64,000 bases of DNA from Chondrosia reniformis. Lineage: Eukaryota > Porifera > Demospongiae > Chondrillida > Chondrillidae. A model generated the notes under the pieces. The model did no database searches, was not told the origin of the DNA, and was given only the letters and a program-made list of their open reading frames with translations. The translations under genes were made by a program, and so were the position numbers. Shown here one piece after another: positions 47,356-59,533 of the stretch (its first letter is position 1; each line of letters opens with the position of its first letter). The stretch lies in assembly GCA_947172415.1 (NCBI GenBank), contig OX359200.1, positions 2,916,501 through 2,980,500 of the forward strand, read 5' to 3'.

Positions 47356-49743
47356 TATCTCGGGCTGCAAGAATCAGAGCTTCAATTTGAGGTCTGAGTC
47401 TCCCTTCAGAAGCCACACATAAGACTCCCTATTTGGAACTTGTCTGTGGTATGAGCCCTGGTGAGACTTTTTGGCCAGTCTGAGCCTTCCAGAACCACGT
47501 GCCACTCTCCTCCATTCTCCTACACTATTTTGTAAGGGATCTGTCTTTAGCCACATTTCCTGTTCTTGTTCTCTTCCGTGGCTTTCCAGTATCAATCTGG
47601 CTTCTTTCAAGACAGTCCTCCTCTGCTTTGAGCACTCCAGCCACTTTTGATGTTTAACCACAACAGCTGTGAGGGATCATTGGCAGTATGGAGGTATTTT
47701 GCCAGATTCACAACAGCCCTATCGTGATCCAAAGGAAAACTACAGAGCCCTCTACCACCTTGAGAGCAAGGCAAGTTCACTCTCTCAATGGCAGAGTTAT
47801 AGTGATGACACTGGTACTTTCTCATGATCTTTCTCACCATTCGGTCCAGCTTGGGAAGCTCATGTTGAGTTCACCTCAAACTGGGTAAGAGTATCTCAAT
47901 AGAGAGGCACACAACATGTTAGAGGCTTCTGCAGTATTCTTGCCATTGAGGTGAGAGCTCCACACTTTGTGGAGTCTCCTCCTCAATTCATTGATCAAGC
48001 AAGCTTTGACCTTGAAAGTTGTTCTAGCTCTAGGTACTTATAAGTAGTACCCTTCTCAAGGCTCCTTATGGATTCTTCACGGCGTGCAGGGTTGTCTGGG
48101 CCAGCCAGAACCTTCCCCTTTTGCATGTGAGCTGTTCCACAATTTCTCACTCTAAACCTTATGCCAATGGCATTTGAGGTTTTCTTCACACATTCCATGG
48201 CTTCCCAGAGTTTATCAGGCCCTCCAGCATATATCTTAAGGTCATCCATGTACAACAAGTGTGACATGGTGTTCCTTTCCCCATCATGCCAAAGAGTATA
48301 TCCCTTGGTTCTGTGAAGAACTTTGGAAATGGGAGCTATGGCCAGACAAAAGAGGAGTGGCGATAAGGAGTCACCTTGGAAGAGTCCCCGGTTATATTTA
48401 ACAGGGGTGCTCCTAACCACCTTCCCCACAGTCCTGAACTCAAGCACAGTAGCCCAGTGTTTGGAGAAGAGCTCTATAGACCTCCGGATCCAACCTGGGC
48501 ACTTGATGGTTTTTAGCACCTTCATCACCCACTTGTGAGGGACTCTGTCATATGCCTTCTCATAATCGATCCATGCCACACTAAGTGGCTTGCCCATAAT
48601 TTTGGCATCTAGACCGATTGTTTGATCCAGCAGTAGACAGTCCACACAACCCCACCTCCTTTTTCTCATGGCCCTTTGGGCCATAAGCAAAAGATCATTA
48701 GTGTAGGTGTAAGTGAGTAGTTCTGATGCAATGTATGCTGTGACAGCCTTGTGCATTGTGTTGAGGCATGCAATAGGTCCGTAGTTGGCCGCACCTTTCG
48801 GGTCACCCTTTTTTGGGGATGAGTAGAGTGCAACCCTTTGTAAGCCGGTCTGTGACTGACAAATCTCCACTCACCACCCTCCGTAGTACATCTGCCAAGG
48901 TAGACTGTGCAGAGGGGAGTGCTTCCAACCAAAAAGTGTGGATGCCATCTGGCCTAGGGGCAGACCAGCTTTGTGCGTTTTTCAAGGCTTTCCTCAGTTT
49001 GGTCTCATCAATGCTATCGGGACCTTCAGAGGAGGTTCTACCCACCCTCTTTTTGGTTTCCTTTAGCCATTTTTTCACCCCTGGGTCGTCTTTGTTGACC
49101 TTACCAACAGTACCTACAATCTTTGTCCAAATGTCTCTTACTACATCAATTGAGGGAGCTTCATTGGAGGTTGGAACATTGCCATTCATCCGGAATTTCC
49201 TTTGGGTATTCCAAAGGTGGTTTTGTTCCTGGAATTTCCTGCTTTCAGCTGATCTTTTCTCTTGTAGGGTCCAGACACTGAGTTTCCCCTGTGTCTGTTC
49301 CCGAGCTCTGATCAGCACATTCAGGTTTAATGAATGGAACTCCCTCCTAAGCTTTCTTTGGAGTACTTTCTGGCGTTTGGTCATAGGATTATTATTCTGT
49401 TGACACGTTATTTCCACATCCAACCAGGCAAGCAGTCTCTTAACCTAAGGCCTTTGGCCTTCTTGTCACTTATGTGACCTTCCTGTCTCTTATTACCCTT
49501 CTGATTGTCTGATTTCCTTCCCTGGTGGCATGGCTGCGATTTGTAGGTTGTTTTTCCTCTCACAGCCATAGCAACAGAGTAGACTAGGCAGTTCAGGTGC
49601 CAGGCCGACCTAGAGCCTTCCAGCCACTCTTTCTCCACCCAACTATTGGCCTCCTGAAGCAGTGCCGTATCAACATGTTTGAACCGCACTGCCCCACAGG
49701 GTTTTCTATCAGCAAAATCTCCAATCATGTGTGGGAGGTTCAA
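47356..49743 (-). pseudogene. Non-LTR element copy 1: N-terminal region and reverse transcriptase
   Basis: N-terminal part 49743-48803 in two frames (MNLPHMIGDFADRK; then ITCQQNNNPMTKR to ALKNAQSWSAPRPDGIHTFWLEA). Reverse transcriptase 48870-47995: PKKGDPKGAANYGPIACL, motif A WIDYEKAYDRVPHKW, motif B GLFQGDSLSPLLFCLA, motif C LLYMDDLKIYA (both Asp present), KGTTYKYLE. A frameshift in an A/T run near 48.81 kb splits the first two parts; a small deletion near 48.03 kb, seen against copy 2 (FEVDDSKVKAC), ends the RT frame; further shifts follow at about 47.6 kb, after which SQGGRGLCSFPLDHDRA and RTVLKEARLIL are still readable. It resumes at 45905 past the nested transposon. YMDDLK and the C-terminal nuclease point to the R2/NeSL-like group. 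Confidence 0.82.
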
Positions 49744-49940
49744 CAGGGCCTATAAACAGCTCACCATTTTGTTCAGTCCCAGCCTGAACTTGGTGAAGAT
49801 CTTCCTTTCCCTGGGCTCTCACACAGTCCGACTTAGGGTGGCTACACCACACGAGTCAGGTTCCACAAGGCTTAGTCTCAAGAGACCTAACTCTTGCAGT
49901 TAGCTCTACCTCTGTGGTTTAATGGTCTGGTATTGCAGCA

Positions 49941-50275
49941 TTGTACCTACTATAACTAGTACAAGAACGTACAACTAGTCAATACAGCTAGCACACACAA
50001 CTTGTGCTGGCAACGAGTACTACAACTGGTACATACAACTAGTACATATAACTAGTACACACAACTACTACATATAACCGGTACATACACATATAACTAG
50101 TATATATGAATAGTACATAGAAAAAGTACATACAACTAGTACATACAACTAGTTCATGGAACGAGTACATAATACTAGAACATACAAATTGTATATACAA
50201 TGAGTACATAGCTACTACATACAACTAGTATATACAGACAACTAGTTCTTACAACTGGTACATAACTTGTACAAT
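49941..50275. repeat. 13-bp satellite, last forward-orientation segment
   Basis: Satellite in ACTAGTACATACA orientation, ending at the block 50276-50676. All satellite to the right is in the opposite orientation. Confidence 0.9.
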
Positions 50276-50676
50276 TAAAAAATGGCGTTACTTTCAAAAG
50301 TAACACGCTTTGGATGGAGCGCGTTGAAATCTAGGGTAGCCTATTCCCTAGTTTGGAAAATTCATGACGATTTAGTATTTGTATGCACCTGAGTAAGTTC
50401 GCATGTTAGCGCTAGCTCATTTGAAAAAAGAAGAAGAAAAAATGAGGAATTTCAGAATTTGGCCTATTTCGGTTTAACCACTTTGCGAAGGTTGTAGAGC
50501 ATCGAAACATGCTTTGGCGTTTAGAAAAGCATGCAAAAACGACTGTAAACACACGAATGCAACCGAAAATCTCAACGTTCTTGATTTATGAGGCGTTAAT
50601 TGATAATACATTGAATAGGGCGGCCATGTTTTTTTCGGCCATCCCTACTTATAGAGTACTACCGTACTCTATGATA
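50276..50676. mobile_element. MITE-like block at the satellite strand switch
   Basis: ~400-bp non-coding insertion between inversely oriented satellite arrays. The right end, read inward, is TATCATAGAGTACGGTAG, which folds as AGAGTAC-GGTA-GTACTCT and then reads GTAGGGATGGCC; it matches the left end of 30948-31825. The left end (AAAAAATGGCGTTAC) is not an obvious inverted repeat of it. Identity unknown. Confidence 0.55.
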
Positions 50677-51354
50677 TAACTTGTGTTATAGCTGTGCACT
50701 AGTTTTATATACTAGTTTTATGTGGGAGTTTTATGTACTCTTTTTATGTACTAGTTGCATGTACTAGTTACTAGTTGTACGTACTAGTGGTTTGCACTGG
50801 TTGTGTGTACGAGTTGTATATATTACTTGTATGTCCTAGTTCTTTGTACTAGGTGTATGAACTATTTATATATACTAGTTATATGTGTATGTACTAGTTA
50901 TATGAACTAGTTATATGTAGTTCTTGTGTGTACTAGTTGTATGTACTAATTTTATGTACTAAGTGTATGTACTAGTTCTATATACTAGCAATATGTACTA
51001 GTTCTATGTTCTAATTGTTGGTACTAGTTGTATGTACTAGTTGTATGTACTCGATACCAGTTGTGCGTACTAGTTGTGCGTACTAGTTATATGTACTAAT
51101 TGTTCTTATTAGTTGTATGTACTAGTTGTATGTTCCAGTTGTATGTACTAGTAGTATGTACTAGTTGTAATAACTAGTGTTATGTACTAGTTGTACGTTC
51201 TAGTACTAGTTATACTAAGTACTGGGTAGGTACTAGTTGTGTGAACTAGTTGCATCGACTAGTTGCATTTACTAGTTGAATGTACTAGTTGTTTGTACTG
51301 GTTTTATGTACTAGTTCTATGTACTAGTTCTATGCACTAGTTTTATGTTCTAGT
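50677..51354. repeat. 13-bp satellite, inverted orientation (TGTATGTACTAGT)n
   Basis: Same monomer, now as its reverse complement on the + strand. Nothing else seen. Confidence 0.93.
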
Positions 51355-51715
51355 TTATGTTAACGTATGGCTTCCTGTTCGTAGTCTTGTAAATATATAT
51401 ATATATCTGTCACAAAATGGCGGACGTACGGCTAGCTTTCGTTTTCTAGCTTAAAATTAGCTTTCTCATCCTTAGCGTAGAACATTGAACGAATGAAATG
51501 GACTTAAAAACCACCCTTACTAAAACTATGTAACGTAAAGCTTGCGCGAAAACGTTTTCTACGAGATATGGCCCTAAAAAATTGACGGCCAACAAGAGTC
51601 GATCGGAAATCGGTTAACCAGATATCTATAAGAACCAGCCAAGTAGTTTGAGTTTACTTAGGGGCGCCTGACACCCCTCGAATTTTTTAAACTTGAACTC
51701 CTTGTAATGTACTAG
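51355..51715. other. Unclassified ~360-bp insertion
   Basis: Non-satellite block from about TTAACGTATGGCTTCC to AACTTGAACTCCTTG with a (TA)n run near 51.40 kb. No coding frame and no clear inverted ends. Probably a transposon relic. Confidence 0.5.
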
Positions 51716-51881
51716 TTACCTCTGTATGAATTAGTTTTATGTAGCAGTTGTCTTAACTAGTTATATGTACTAGTTGCATGTACTAGTTGTATGTAGTGTT
51801 GTGTATACTAGTTGTATGTACTAGTTGCATGTACTAGTTGTAGACACTATTTATATGTACGCGTTGTATGTACAGGTTGTA
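51716..51881. repeat. 13-bp satellite, inverted orientation
   Basis: Short inverted-orientation satellite segment ending at the TA target of the next transposon. Confidence 0.9.
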
Positions 51882-54800
51882 TAGTGCATTTCACCATAAA
51901 TGTAAAAACATTTAATAGCACGGCAAAGATCAGCCATTTGAATAAACCCACCAAGTTGGGTATCAAACTAGAGAGCAAAGCTTCAGAAATCTTAAGATTT
52001 TTTCGATTTTCTCGTAGATACTTCGAATACGGAGATACGGGCAACAAAAGCGATCTAACTAAAAGCGCCAATGAGATTACGCGATGTGGTCACGTTTGCA
52101 TATTTAATTAGGTATAAAACGAGGTATACCGCAACGATATTGCGTTAAACTGTGGTCATTAAAATGTCGAGCGATTCACGATGATATAGACATATTTACT
52201 AGTAAGCTTTTTCGTATCTTAGATGCAACGTACGTTGACAACGCTTTATTTAAATATTAAGCGACTTCTTCTTAAGGGATTAATAATGCTAAAAGCTTAT
52301 TTTCTGGCAAACAATGTCTAAAATCGATCGAGAAACGGCAACCGACGAATTACGAAGCGATACGGAAGATTCCCCTACAACACCCACTTCAGATTTACAG
52401 AAGATTGTTTCTACAAAGAGGAACACACCTTCTCCAGTGTCTAGATGGAGCAAGAAGAAGAAACTGGTCGAAAGAACAAGAATGGCATCACACTCCAGGT
52501 GGTATCCTAGGCTTACCTCTATAGCTGAGACTGATAACACTACTACTGAAGTAATGCAATCAGTTGGTCCATCCACTTCAGCTAGTGAGCAGATTTTAGA
52601 TCCACAACAAGAACTGAGTCCACTTGCATATGCAATATCATCAAGTTCTGAGGATGAGGTAACTATAAAGCACAGCTTCTGACAAATAATTAATTTTACA
52701 AAAATATATATAACAGAAAACTGTTAATAGTTATGACAAATTAAATCTTTTAGGTTGACAGTGATGATGAAGTAGCTGAAGGTTTTTCATTTGAGCAAGC
52801 AAAGCCCATCTACCAGGATAGGGTAAAAAGGCTACCAACAGTTGATCGCAAAATCCTTGGCTCAATGCTGTATGATCACCTTCACCACTTTCACAGTTTG
52901 GGAAAGACTGACTCAGCAAATAGTGCAGCTGAAGCTCTTCAAATGGAGAAGAGGTCCATCACTAGGTGGCACAACAATTTCTACAAGGGTAAAGGAAGCA
53001 TAACTGCTGACAGAAGGGGAAAGTACGCAAGGCCATCACTGTTAGATCAAGAAGATATTTGCAGGAAGTCGGTCAGGTGGTTGAGAGAAAAGGTACATTT
53101 GCTGAAATTTAACTTGACATCAACCAAGTTTTGTTCCTGGCTAAATGAATATTTGCCAACGCTTAACCTTGATGATAACTTTCCCAAAGAAATCTCAGAG
53201 GTGACAGCTTTCCGCTATATGAAAAAGTTGGGGTTTAGTAGCAGTCCCTATCACCAAGGCTACACAGATGGGCATGAGAGACTAGATGTCGTAGAGTACA
53301 GGAAGTCCTTTCTCCAGAAACTGCGATTTCTGGAGTCCGTTCATTTGCCACCTCCAATTTGTGAAGAGGGGATTGCTTCATGGAATTCTGGTGATCCATC
53401 AAAGTCGCGCTATGTCATCTTCTTGTATCATGATGAGACTGTTTTCAATGCTAATGATGCCCAAGGCACTACTTGGGTGGATCCAGAAGGCAGAGGAGCA
53501 ATACGACCAAAAGGAAAGGGCAGAGGACTTATGATTAGTGACTATATAGAAGAATTTGGAGGATATCTTCGCCTTACTCAGCAGCAACTTGAGGATGCAA
53601 GGAGAGAATTTATTTCTTTTCCCAGGGAGGCACGAGATATGCTGGAATTTCAGCGAGATGGCTACTGGGACAATGAGAGATTCATCAGAAGTGTACGAAA
53701 GGCCGTACGCATCGCCGAGTATAAGTATCCTTCAGACCAGTATGACCTGGTTTGGATTTTCGACCACAGCAGTGGACAACAGGATTACTCAGAAGATGCT
53801 TTGGTTGCCTCTCGAATGAATGTCAAACCAGGAGGGAAGCAACCAAAGATGCATCCAGGAAGGCTTACAGACAGCACTCCCCAGTCAATGGTGTTCATGG
53901 ATGGAACTCCAAAGGGATTAGACATCATCCTTAGAGGACGTGGGGTTAATACAGATGGCTTAAATCGCTTGGAGATGGTGAAGAGGATGCAGGAATTTCC
54001 TGACTTCAAACACGAGAAAACCAGTGTACAGCAGTTTCTTGAGGGAAAGCATCACAGATGCCTCTTCAACCCCAAAGTAATTATTCAATTTGGATAGTAC
54101 ATGCTTTGCGCATTTTCCACTGTAAAACATGTACCTTAAGTTCCCTACTACTGACCCATTTAGTTCCATCCTGAGCTGAACCCCATCAAAAGATGTTGGG
54201 GCAAAGCAAAGAAGTATGCAAGGGCTAACTGTGATTACTCCATGTCAGGCTTGAGAAGAGTAGTTCCAGATGCTCTTGATTCAGTTTCCTTGGACACGAT
54301 CAGGAAGTATTTCCGCAAGTGTAGAAATTACAATCTAGCCTACAGAGAAGGTGAAATGACTGGAAAAGATGCTGATATCAAAGTTAAAGAGTATAAGTCC
54401 CACAGAAGAGTTCCTACAATCGAAAGTTAATTTGTACCTTTAGATATATACCATTGACATGCAAATATACTATATAAGCAGAATCACTATACAAAATATC
54501 ACTATCCTCAAGATATAGTCTAATCAGTTTGCATACCATCATCATATTGACTTCATCATCATCATAAACTGTTTATCAAAATATTTTATTAAAAATTCTC
54601 AGGATAATTGGATAAGACATGCATCCCTAAATTGTACATTTCAGGAAATTCTACTAGACTTATATGACTCTTTACGAGCCTTAATTTATGTTTATAAGTA
54701 GCCTATATAGCACATGCTGGTTACTTGAAACCACATGTTTTGATAAGGGTCATAATCGTTTGCAAGTCCAAAATTCAAAGCCTCATATTTTCTTTACAGA

Positions 54801-55278
54801 AATCGAAATAAACAAAATCGATCCGTAACACTTTAGTACTTTTAATACTCATTTATATTCTAGAAGTTAGACTTAAAAGATGATGATATGAAGACATAAC
54901 ATTAGCAAACCCGTTACAGCCTAATACCTGTAAAATCCATAATATCTTACCTTTCGTGATCTAAATCAAGGAAAGTCTTCCGTAAAAGTTTAGCCCCTCT
55001 AATGATGATTCTTCGCTGAAAGTTACAGATCGATCCAATAATTCTCCAGAGAATAACGTTCACCTCTAAGATTTTTTTGATTAATACCATTTTTACCTGA
55101 TTGCGCAACAATTTTCGTCATAGCAACATATGTCGCAAAAGTTACAGTCGTAACCATGGTTACTGGAAAATAATACAACGGTTGCCATGGTGAAACTGCC
55201 GGTAAATTTTAAATTCACCACTTTTCATCAGTCTATATATGCCTACTGTATATTTTACATTCATGGTGAAATGCACTA
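51882..55278 (+). mobile_element. Transposase-bearing DNA transposon with TAGTGCATTTCACC ends
   Basis: 3397 bp with inverted termini TAGTGCATTTCACCATAAAT (left) and TAGTGCATTTCACCATGAAT (right, reverse complement), flanked by TA (51880-51881, 55279-55280) inside satellite. Contains a three-exon transposase gene. The non-autonomous copies at 40744 and 45908 share its ends and start region, and 62655 onward is a more distant relative. Belongs with IS630/Tc1-mariner-type or Zator-like elements; the exact superfamily is open because the catalytic spacing is unusually wide. Confidence 0.88.
52314..54430 (+). CDS. DDE transposase, three exons, catalytic Glu replaced by Lys
   Basis: Exon 1 52314-52658 (starts MSKIDRE, acidic Ser-rich end), intron 52659-52753 (GAG|GTAACT ... 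CTTTTAG), exon 2 52754-54076, intron 54077-54163 (AAA|GTAATT ... CATTTAG), exon 3 54164-54430. Both introns are phase 0 and 87-95 bp; the joined frame of 644 codons has no stop. Exon 2 opens VDSDDEVAEGF, then a helix-turn-helix-like SAAEALQMEKRSITRW. Catalytic region: first Asp in YHDETVFNANDAQ (about residue 342), second Asp in VWIFDHSS (about 452), third site in HPELNPIKRCW, where Lys565 stands where the related copy at 63.5 kb has Glu (NPIERVW). The D-D and D-E spacings of ~110 residues are far wider than in Tc1. Likely intact in frame but inactive. Confidence 0.85.
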
Positions 55279-58200
55279 TAAGTACTAGCTGTATGTACTA
55301 GTAGTATGGACTAGTTGTATGTACTAGTTGTTTGTACTAGTTATACATACTCGATACTTGTTGTATGTACTAATTGTAAGTACTAGTTGTAGGTTCTAGT
55401 ACTACTTGTATTAGGTGCTAAATAGGTTCTAGTTGTATGTACTAATTCAATGTTCTAGTTGTATGTTCTAGTTTGTGTTCTAGTTGTATATGCTATTTAT
55501 ATGTACTAGTTAGCTGCGTATGGACTAGTTTTATGTAGTAGTTGTGTGTACTAGTTATATGTGTATGTAATAAGAATATGAACTAGTTGTTTGTACTAGT
55601 TGTGTGTACTAGTTGTATGTACTACTAGAATGTACTAGTTGTATGTACTAGTTATATGTACTAGTTGTATGTACTAGTTGTGTGAACTAGTTGTGTGTAC
55701 TAGTTATATGTTCTAGTTGTATATACTAGTTGTATATTCTAGTTGTAGCACTAGTTTTATGTAATAGTTGTATGTACTAGATGTATGTACTAATTGTAAG
55801 TACTAGTTCTATGTACTAGTTGTATGAAGTAGTTGTATGTACTAGTAACTCATTGTATGGTCTAGTTGTATGTACTAGTTGTATGTACTAATTGGAAATA
55901 ATAGTTCTATAAACTAGCTGAATGTACTAGTTGTATATACCAGTTGTATGTCCTGGTTTTATGTACTAGTAACTAGTTGTAGGGTCTAGTTGTGTGTATA
56001 AGCTGTGTGTACCAGTTGTATGCACTAGTTTTATGTACTGGTACTAGTTATATTTACTAGTTGTAAGAAATAGTTGTATGTACTAGTTGTTTGTACTATT
56101 TATACACACTAGTTGTATGTACTAGTTATATAACTAGTATATGTACTAGGTACATATACTAGTTATATATACTAGTTATGTACTTCCTGTGTGTACTAGT
56201 TGTATGTAAAATTTTTTGTACCAGTTGTATGTACTAGTTGTATGTACTAGTTGTATGTTCTATTTATATGGACTAGTTTTGTGTAGTAGTTGGATGAACT
56301 AGTAATATGTACTGGTTGTGTGTAATAATTGTATGTACTAGTATTATGTACTAGTTGTGTGTACTAGTTGTATGTACTAGTTGTAAATACTAGTCGTATG
56401 TACTAGTTGTAAGTAACAGTTATATGTACAAGTTGTATGAAGTTGTTGTATGTACTAGTTGGATGAACTTGTATGTACTCAATGCTAGTTTTATATACTA
56501 GTTGGATGAACTTGTATGTACTCAATGCTAGTTTTATGTAATAGTTGTATGTACTAGATGTATGTACTATTTGTAAGACTAGATTTATGTACTAGTTGTA
56601 AGTAGTAGATGTATTTACTAGTTGTAAGTAATCGTTCTATGTACTAGCTTTATGAAGTAGTTGCATACACTAGTTTTAGGTACAAGTTGTATATATTTGT
56701 AGCTAGTTGTATGTACTGGTTGTATGTACTCGTAGCTAGTTGTATGTACTAGTTGTATGTACTAGTTATATGTACTAGTACTGGTTGTATTTACTAGTTG
56801 TAGGTACTAGTTGTAGGTACTAGATGTGTGTACTAGTTTTGTACTAGCTGTTTTTGTTAGTTACTAGTTGTAAGTACTAATTGTTTGTGCTAGTTTTATG
56901 TTCTAGTTGAATGTACTAGTTATATGTACTACTTATATGTTCTAGTTATGTGTGTATGTTCTATGTATTTTTGTTCTAATTGAATGTACTAGTTGTATGT
57001 ACGTACTAGGTATATGTACTAGATGTGTACCAGTTATATTTACAAGTACTATGAACTAATTGTATGTAATGGCTATGTACCTGTTATATGTTCTAATTGT
57101 ATGTACTAGTTTTATATACCCAGTCTATGTACCAGTTCTATGTACTAATTATAGAACTAATTGTATGTGCTACTTGTGTGTACTAGTTGTATGGACTAGG
57201 TGTATGTAATAGTTGTATGTACTAGGTGTTTGTACTAGTTGTATGTGCTAGTACTGGTTGTATTTACTACTTCTAGGTACTCTTTGTATGTACTAGCTGT
57301 ATGGACTAGAACTAGTTATATTTACTAGTTGTATGTACTAGTTGTATGCACTAATTGTAGGTTCTAGTACTAGTTTAACTATGTAATAGGTAGGTCCTAG
57401 TTTTGTGTATTAGTTGTATGTACTCGTTCTATGTACTAATTGTATGGACTAGTTGTATGTACTAGGTGTATGAACTAGTTATATGTAGTAGTTGTGTGTA
57501 CTAGTTGTATATACTAATTGTAAGTTTTAGGTGTATGTACTAGTTTTACGTACCAGTTGTATGTCCCAGTTTTATGTGGTAGATTTATGTACACGTTCTG
57601 TGAACAAGCTTTGTGTACTAGTTGTATCTAATACTTCTATGAACTAGGTGTGTGTAATTGTTTATGTACAAGCTATATTTACTAGTTGTATTTATTATTT
57701 GTATGTGCTAGTTGTATGTTTCAGTTGTATGTACTAGTTGTATGTTCTAATTGTGTATACTAGTTATATGTACTATATAGTTGTATGTACTCGATACTAG
57801 TTTGTGTACTAGTTGTTTGTACAGGTTATATTTAGTAGTTGTTTGTACTAGTTACATGTACTATTTGTATTTACTAGTTGTATGTTCTAATTGTTTGTAC
57901 TAGTTATATAATAAGTATATGTACTAGTTGTATGTACTAGGTTTATGTAATAGTTATAGATTCTAGTACTAGTTATAGTGGTTACTAGGTGGGTACAAGT
58001 TGTATGTACTCGTTGTTTGTACTATTTGTATGTACTAATTGTATATACTTGTTGATTTTTCAAGTTGTGTGTACTAGTACTAGTTATATTTATTAGTTGT
58101 AGGTACAAGTTGTATGTAATAGTTGTATGTAATAGTTTAATGTAATTGTTATATGTACTAGTTGTATGTACTAGTTGTATGTATATATTACTTGTCTGTA

Positions 58201-58908
58201 CTAGCTGTGTACTAGTTAAATATACTAGTTTTATGTGGTAGTTTTATGTTTACGTTCTATGAACAAGCTGTATGTGCTAATGTCTTGTAGTTCGTACTAG
58301 TTGTATGTATGAGTTTTATGTACTCTTTTTATGTACTAGTTTAGTTGCATACACTAGTATCTAGTTGTATGTACTAGTTGTATGCACTGGTTGTGTGTAC
58401 TAGTTATGTATACTACTTGTATGTCCTAGTTGTATGTACTAGGTGTATGTACTATTTATATATACTAGTTATATGTTTATGGACTAGTTATATGTACTAG
58501 TTGTATATACTAGTTGTAGGTTCTAGTTCTAGTTATACTATGTACTAGGTAGATCCTAGTTGCATGTACTATATACAAGTTCATGTACTATTTGTAGTTA
58601 TATATGCATGTATTAAGTATATGTACTAGTGGTATGTACTAGGTTTATGTACTAGTTTTATGTACTAGTTGTATGGACTAGTATTAGTGATATTTAATAG
58701 TTGTAGGTACAAGTTGTATGTACTAGTTGTATGTAATAGTTGTATCTACTAGTTATGTACCAATTGTATGTACTAGTTGTATGTATATATAACTTGTATG
58801 TACTAGCTGTGTACTAGTTGTATATACTAGTTTTATGTGGTAGTTTTATGTTCACCTTCTATGAACTAGCTGTATTTACTAGTGTCTTGTTGTTCGTACT
58901 AGTTGTAT
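55279..58908. repeat. 13-bp satellite, inverted orientation, 3.6 kb
   Basis: Reverse-orientation satellite with occasional (TGTATATAT) variants. No gene seen. Confidence 0.92.
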
Positions 58909-59055
58909 GTATGAAAAATCTAAGATACCATTTTCCTACATGCTTTGCCTATTCTGTAAAGAGCCTATAGGAAAACTAAACCTGAAGAGAGCTTTGGATG
59001 AAGACACAGGAGTCTTTTCTTCCTTCTTTTCCCTTCTTTCATCTTCTTCTCCACT

Positions 59056-59101
59056 GGGTCAGACAGCCGTTTCTGGGAATTCCACCCTTCATGAGTGATC
59101 C
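59056..59101 (-). ncRNA. Hammerhead ribozyme with broken core
   Basis: Same motif as 1177-1222, but CTGATGA has become CTCATGA (59095-59089). The changed base is the invariant G5 of the core, so self-cleavage is expected to be lost. Helices I, II and III are otherwise unchanged. Confidence 0.85.
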
Positions 59102-59163
59102 TGGGAGTCTCTTTATCTTGATCTTCTGTGAATCCTTGGCACTCTGTGCTAAATCTAGGGGCC

Positions 59164-59189
59164 TTATATACACTATTTTGGCGCCAAAA
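59164..59189 (-). promoter_or_regulatory. E2F-like palindrome plus TATA box (third copy)
   Basis: TTTTGGCGCCAAAA (59176-59189) and TATATAA on the reverse strand (59164-59170) with the same spacing as in the other tails. Conserved even though the ribozyme core of this copy is mutated. Confidence 0.5.
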
Positions 59190-59533
59190 GTTAAATAAGG
59201 TGTTAATTAAGACACATGATGAAATTTAATTTAATATGAAAGTAATGTAAGTCAAATTAAATTTTATGAATTAAATCAATTAGTAATCTTGCTTTTACAG
59301 GTAAAACAGATTCAGCCTAACCATAGACACAAGTATATAGGACATATTACATAAGTCTACCTTTAGGTCTTATAGTAGTAACATTCCTTTGGAGGTGGGG
59401 TAACACAATTTGGGGTAACACAAGACAGTCCTTAAGAATACTAGCTACTTTTTGTTTATACTTGATTCTAACTAAAGGCTGCCGGGATAGGAAGGTTTTA
59501 AAGGTTGATTTTAGCTTAAGGTATTGTACCCTT

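Larger units (their letters stand above)
44974..49940 (-). mobile_element. Non-LTR retrotransposon (R2/NeSL-like endonuclease type), copy 1, interrupted
   Basis: Runs on the - strand from about 49940 (5' side) to a 3' end at 44974 that is the same as in the copy at 61001-62636. Interrupted by a nested 1448-bp DNA transposon (45908-47355). Without it the element is ~3.5 kb. 3' end has no poly-A and carries a short hairpin (45015-45038). Protein order: N-terminal region, reverse transcriptase, finger, restriction-like endonuclease. Several frameshifts. Confidence 0.85.
58909..59533 (-). mobile_element. Naiad-like Penelope tail, third long copy
   Basis: Reverse-strand copy of the tail at 655-1372 with the same 3' end (ATGAAAAATCTAAG at 58911 on +) and 5' truncation in the RT C-terminus (about 59533). 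Contains the E2F-like palindrome, TATA box and a hammerhead with a mutated core. The open frames at 58907-59198 on + are antisense chance frames. Confidence 0.85.

Noticed and set aside
48813-49403. 196-codon open frame on + inside the non-LTR element
   Set aside because: Antisense shadow of the - strand N-terminal and RT coding sequence, which has recognisable motifs.
49890-49940. tRNA-like string GTGGTTTAATGGTCTGG at the 5' side of non-LTR copy 1
   Set aside because: Resembles an A box only; no B box, no cloverleaf and satellite follows directly.
58907-59198. Two short + strand open frames in the third Penelope tail
   Set aside because: Antisense to an untranslated, ribozyme-bearing tail.
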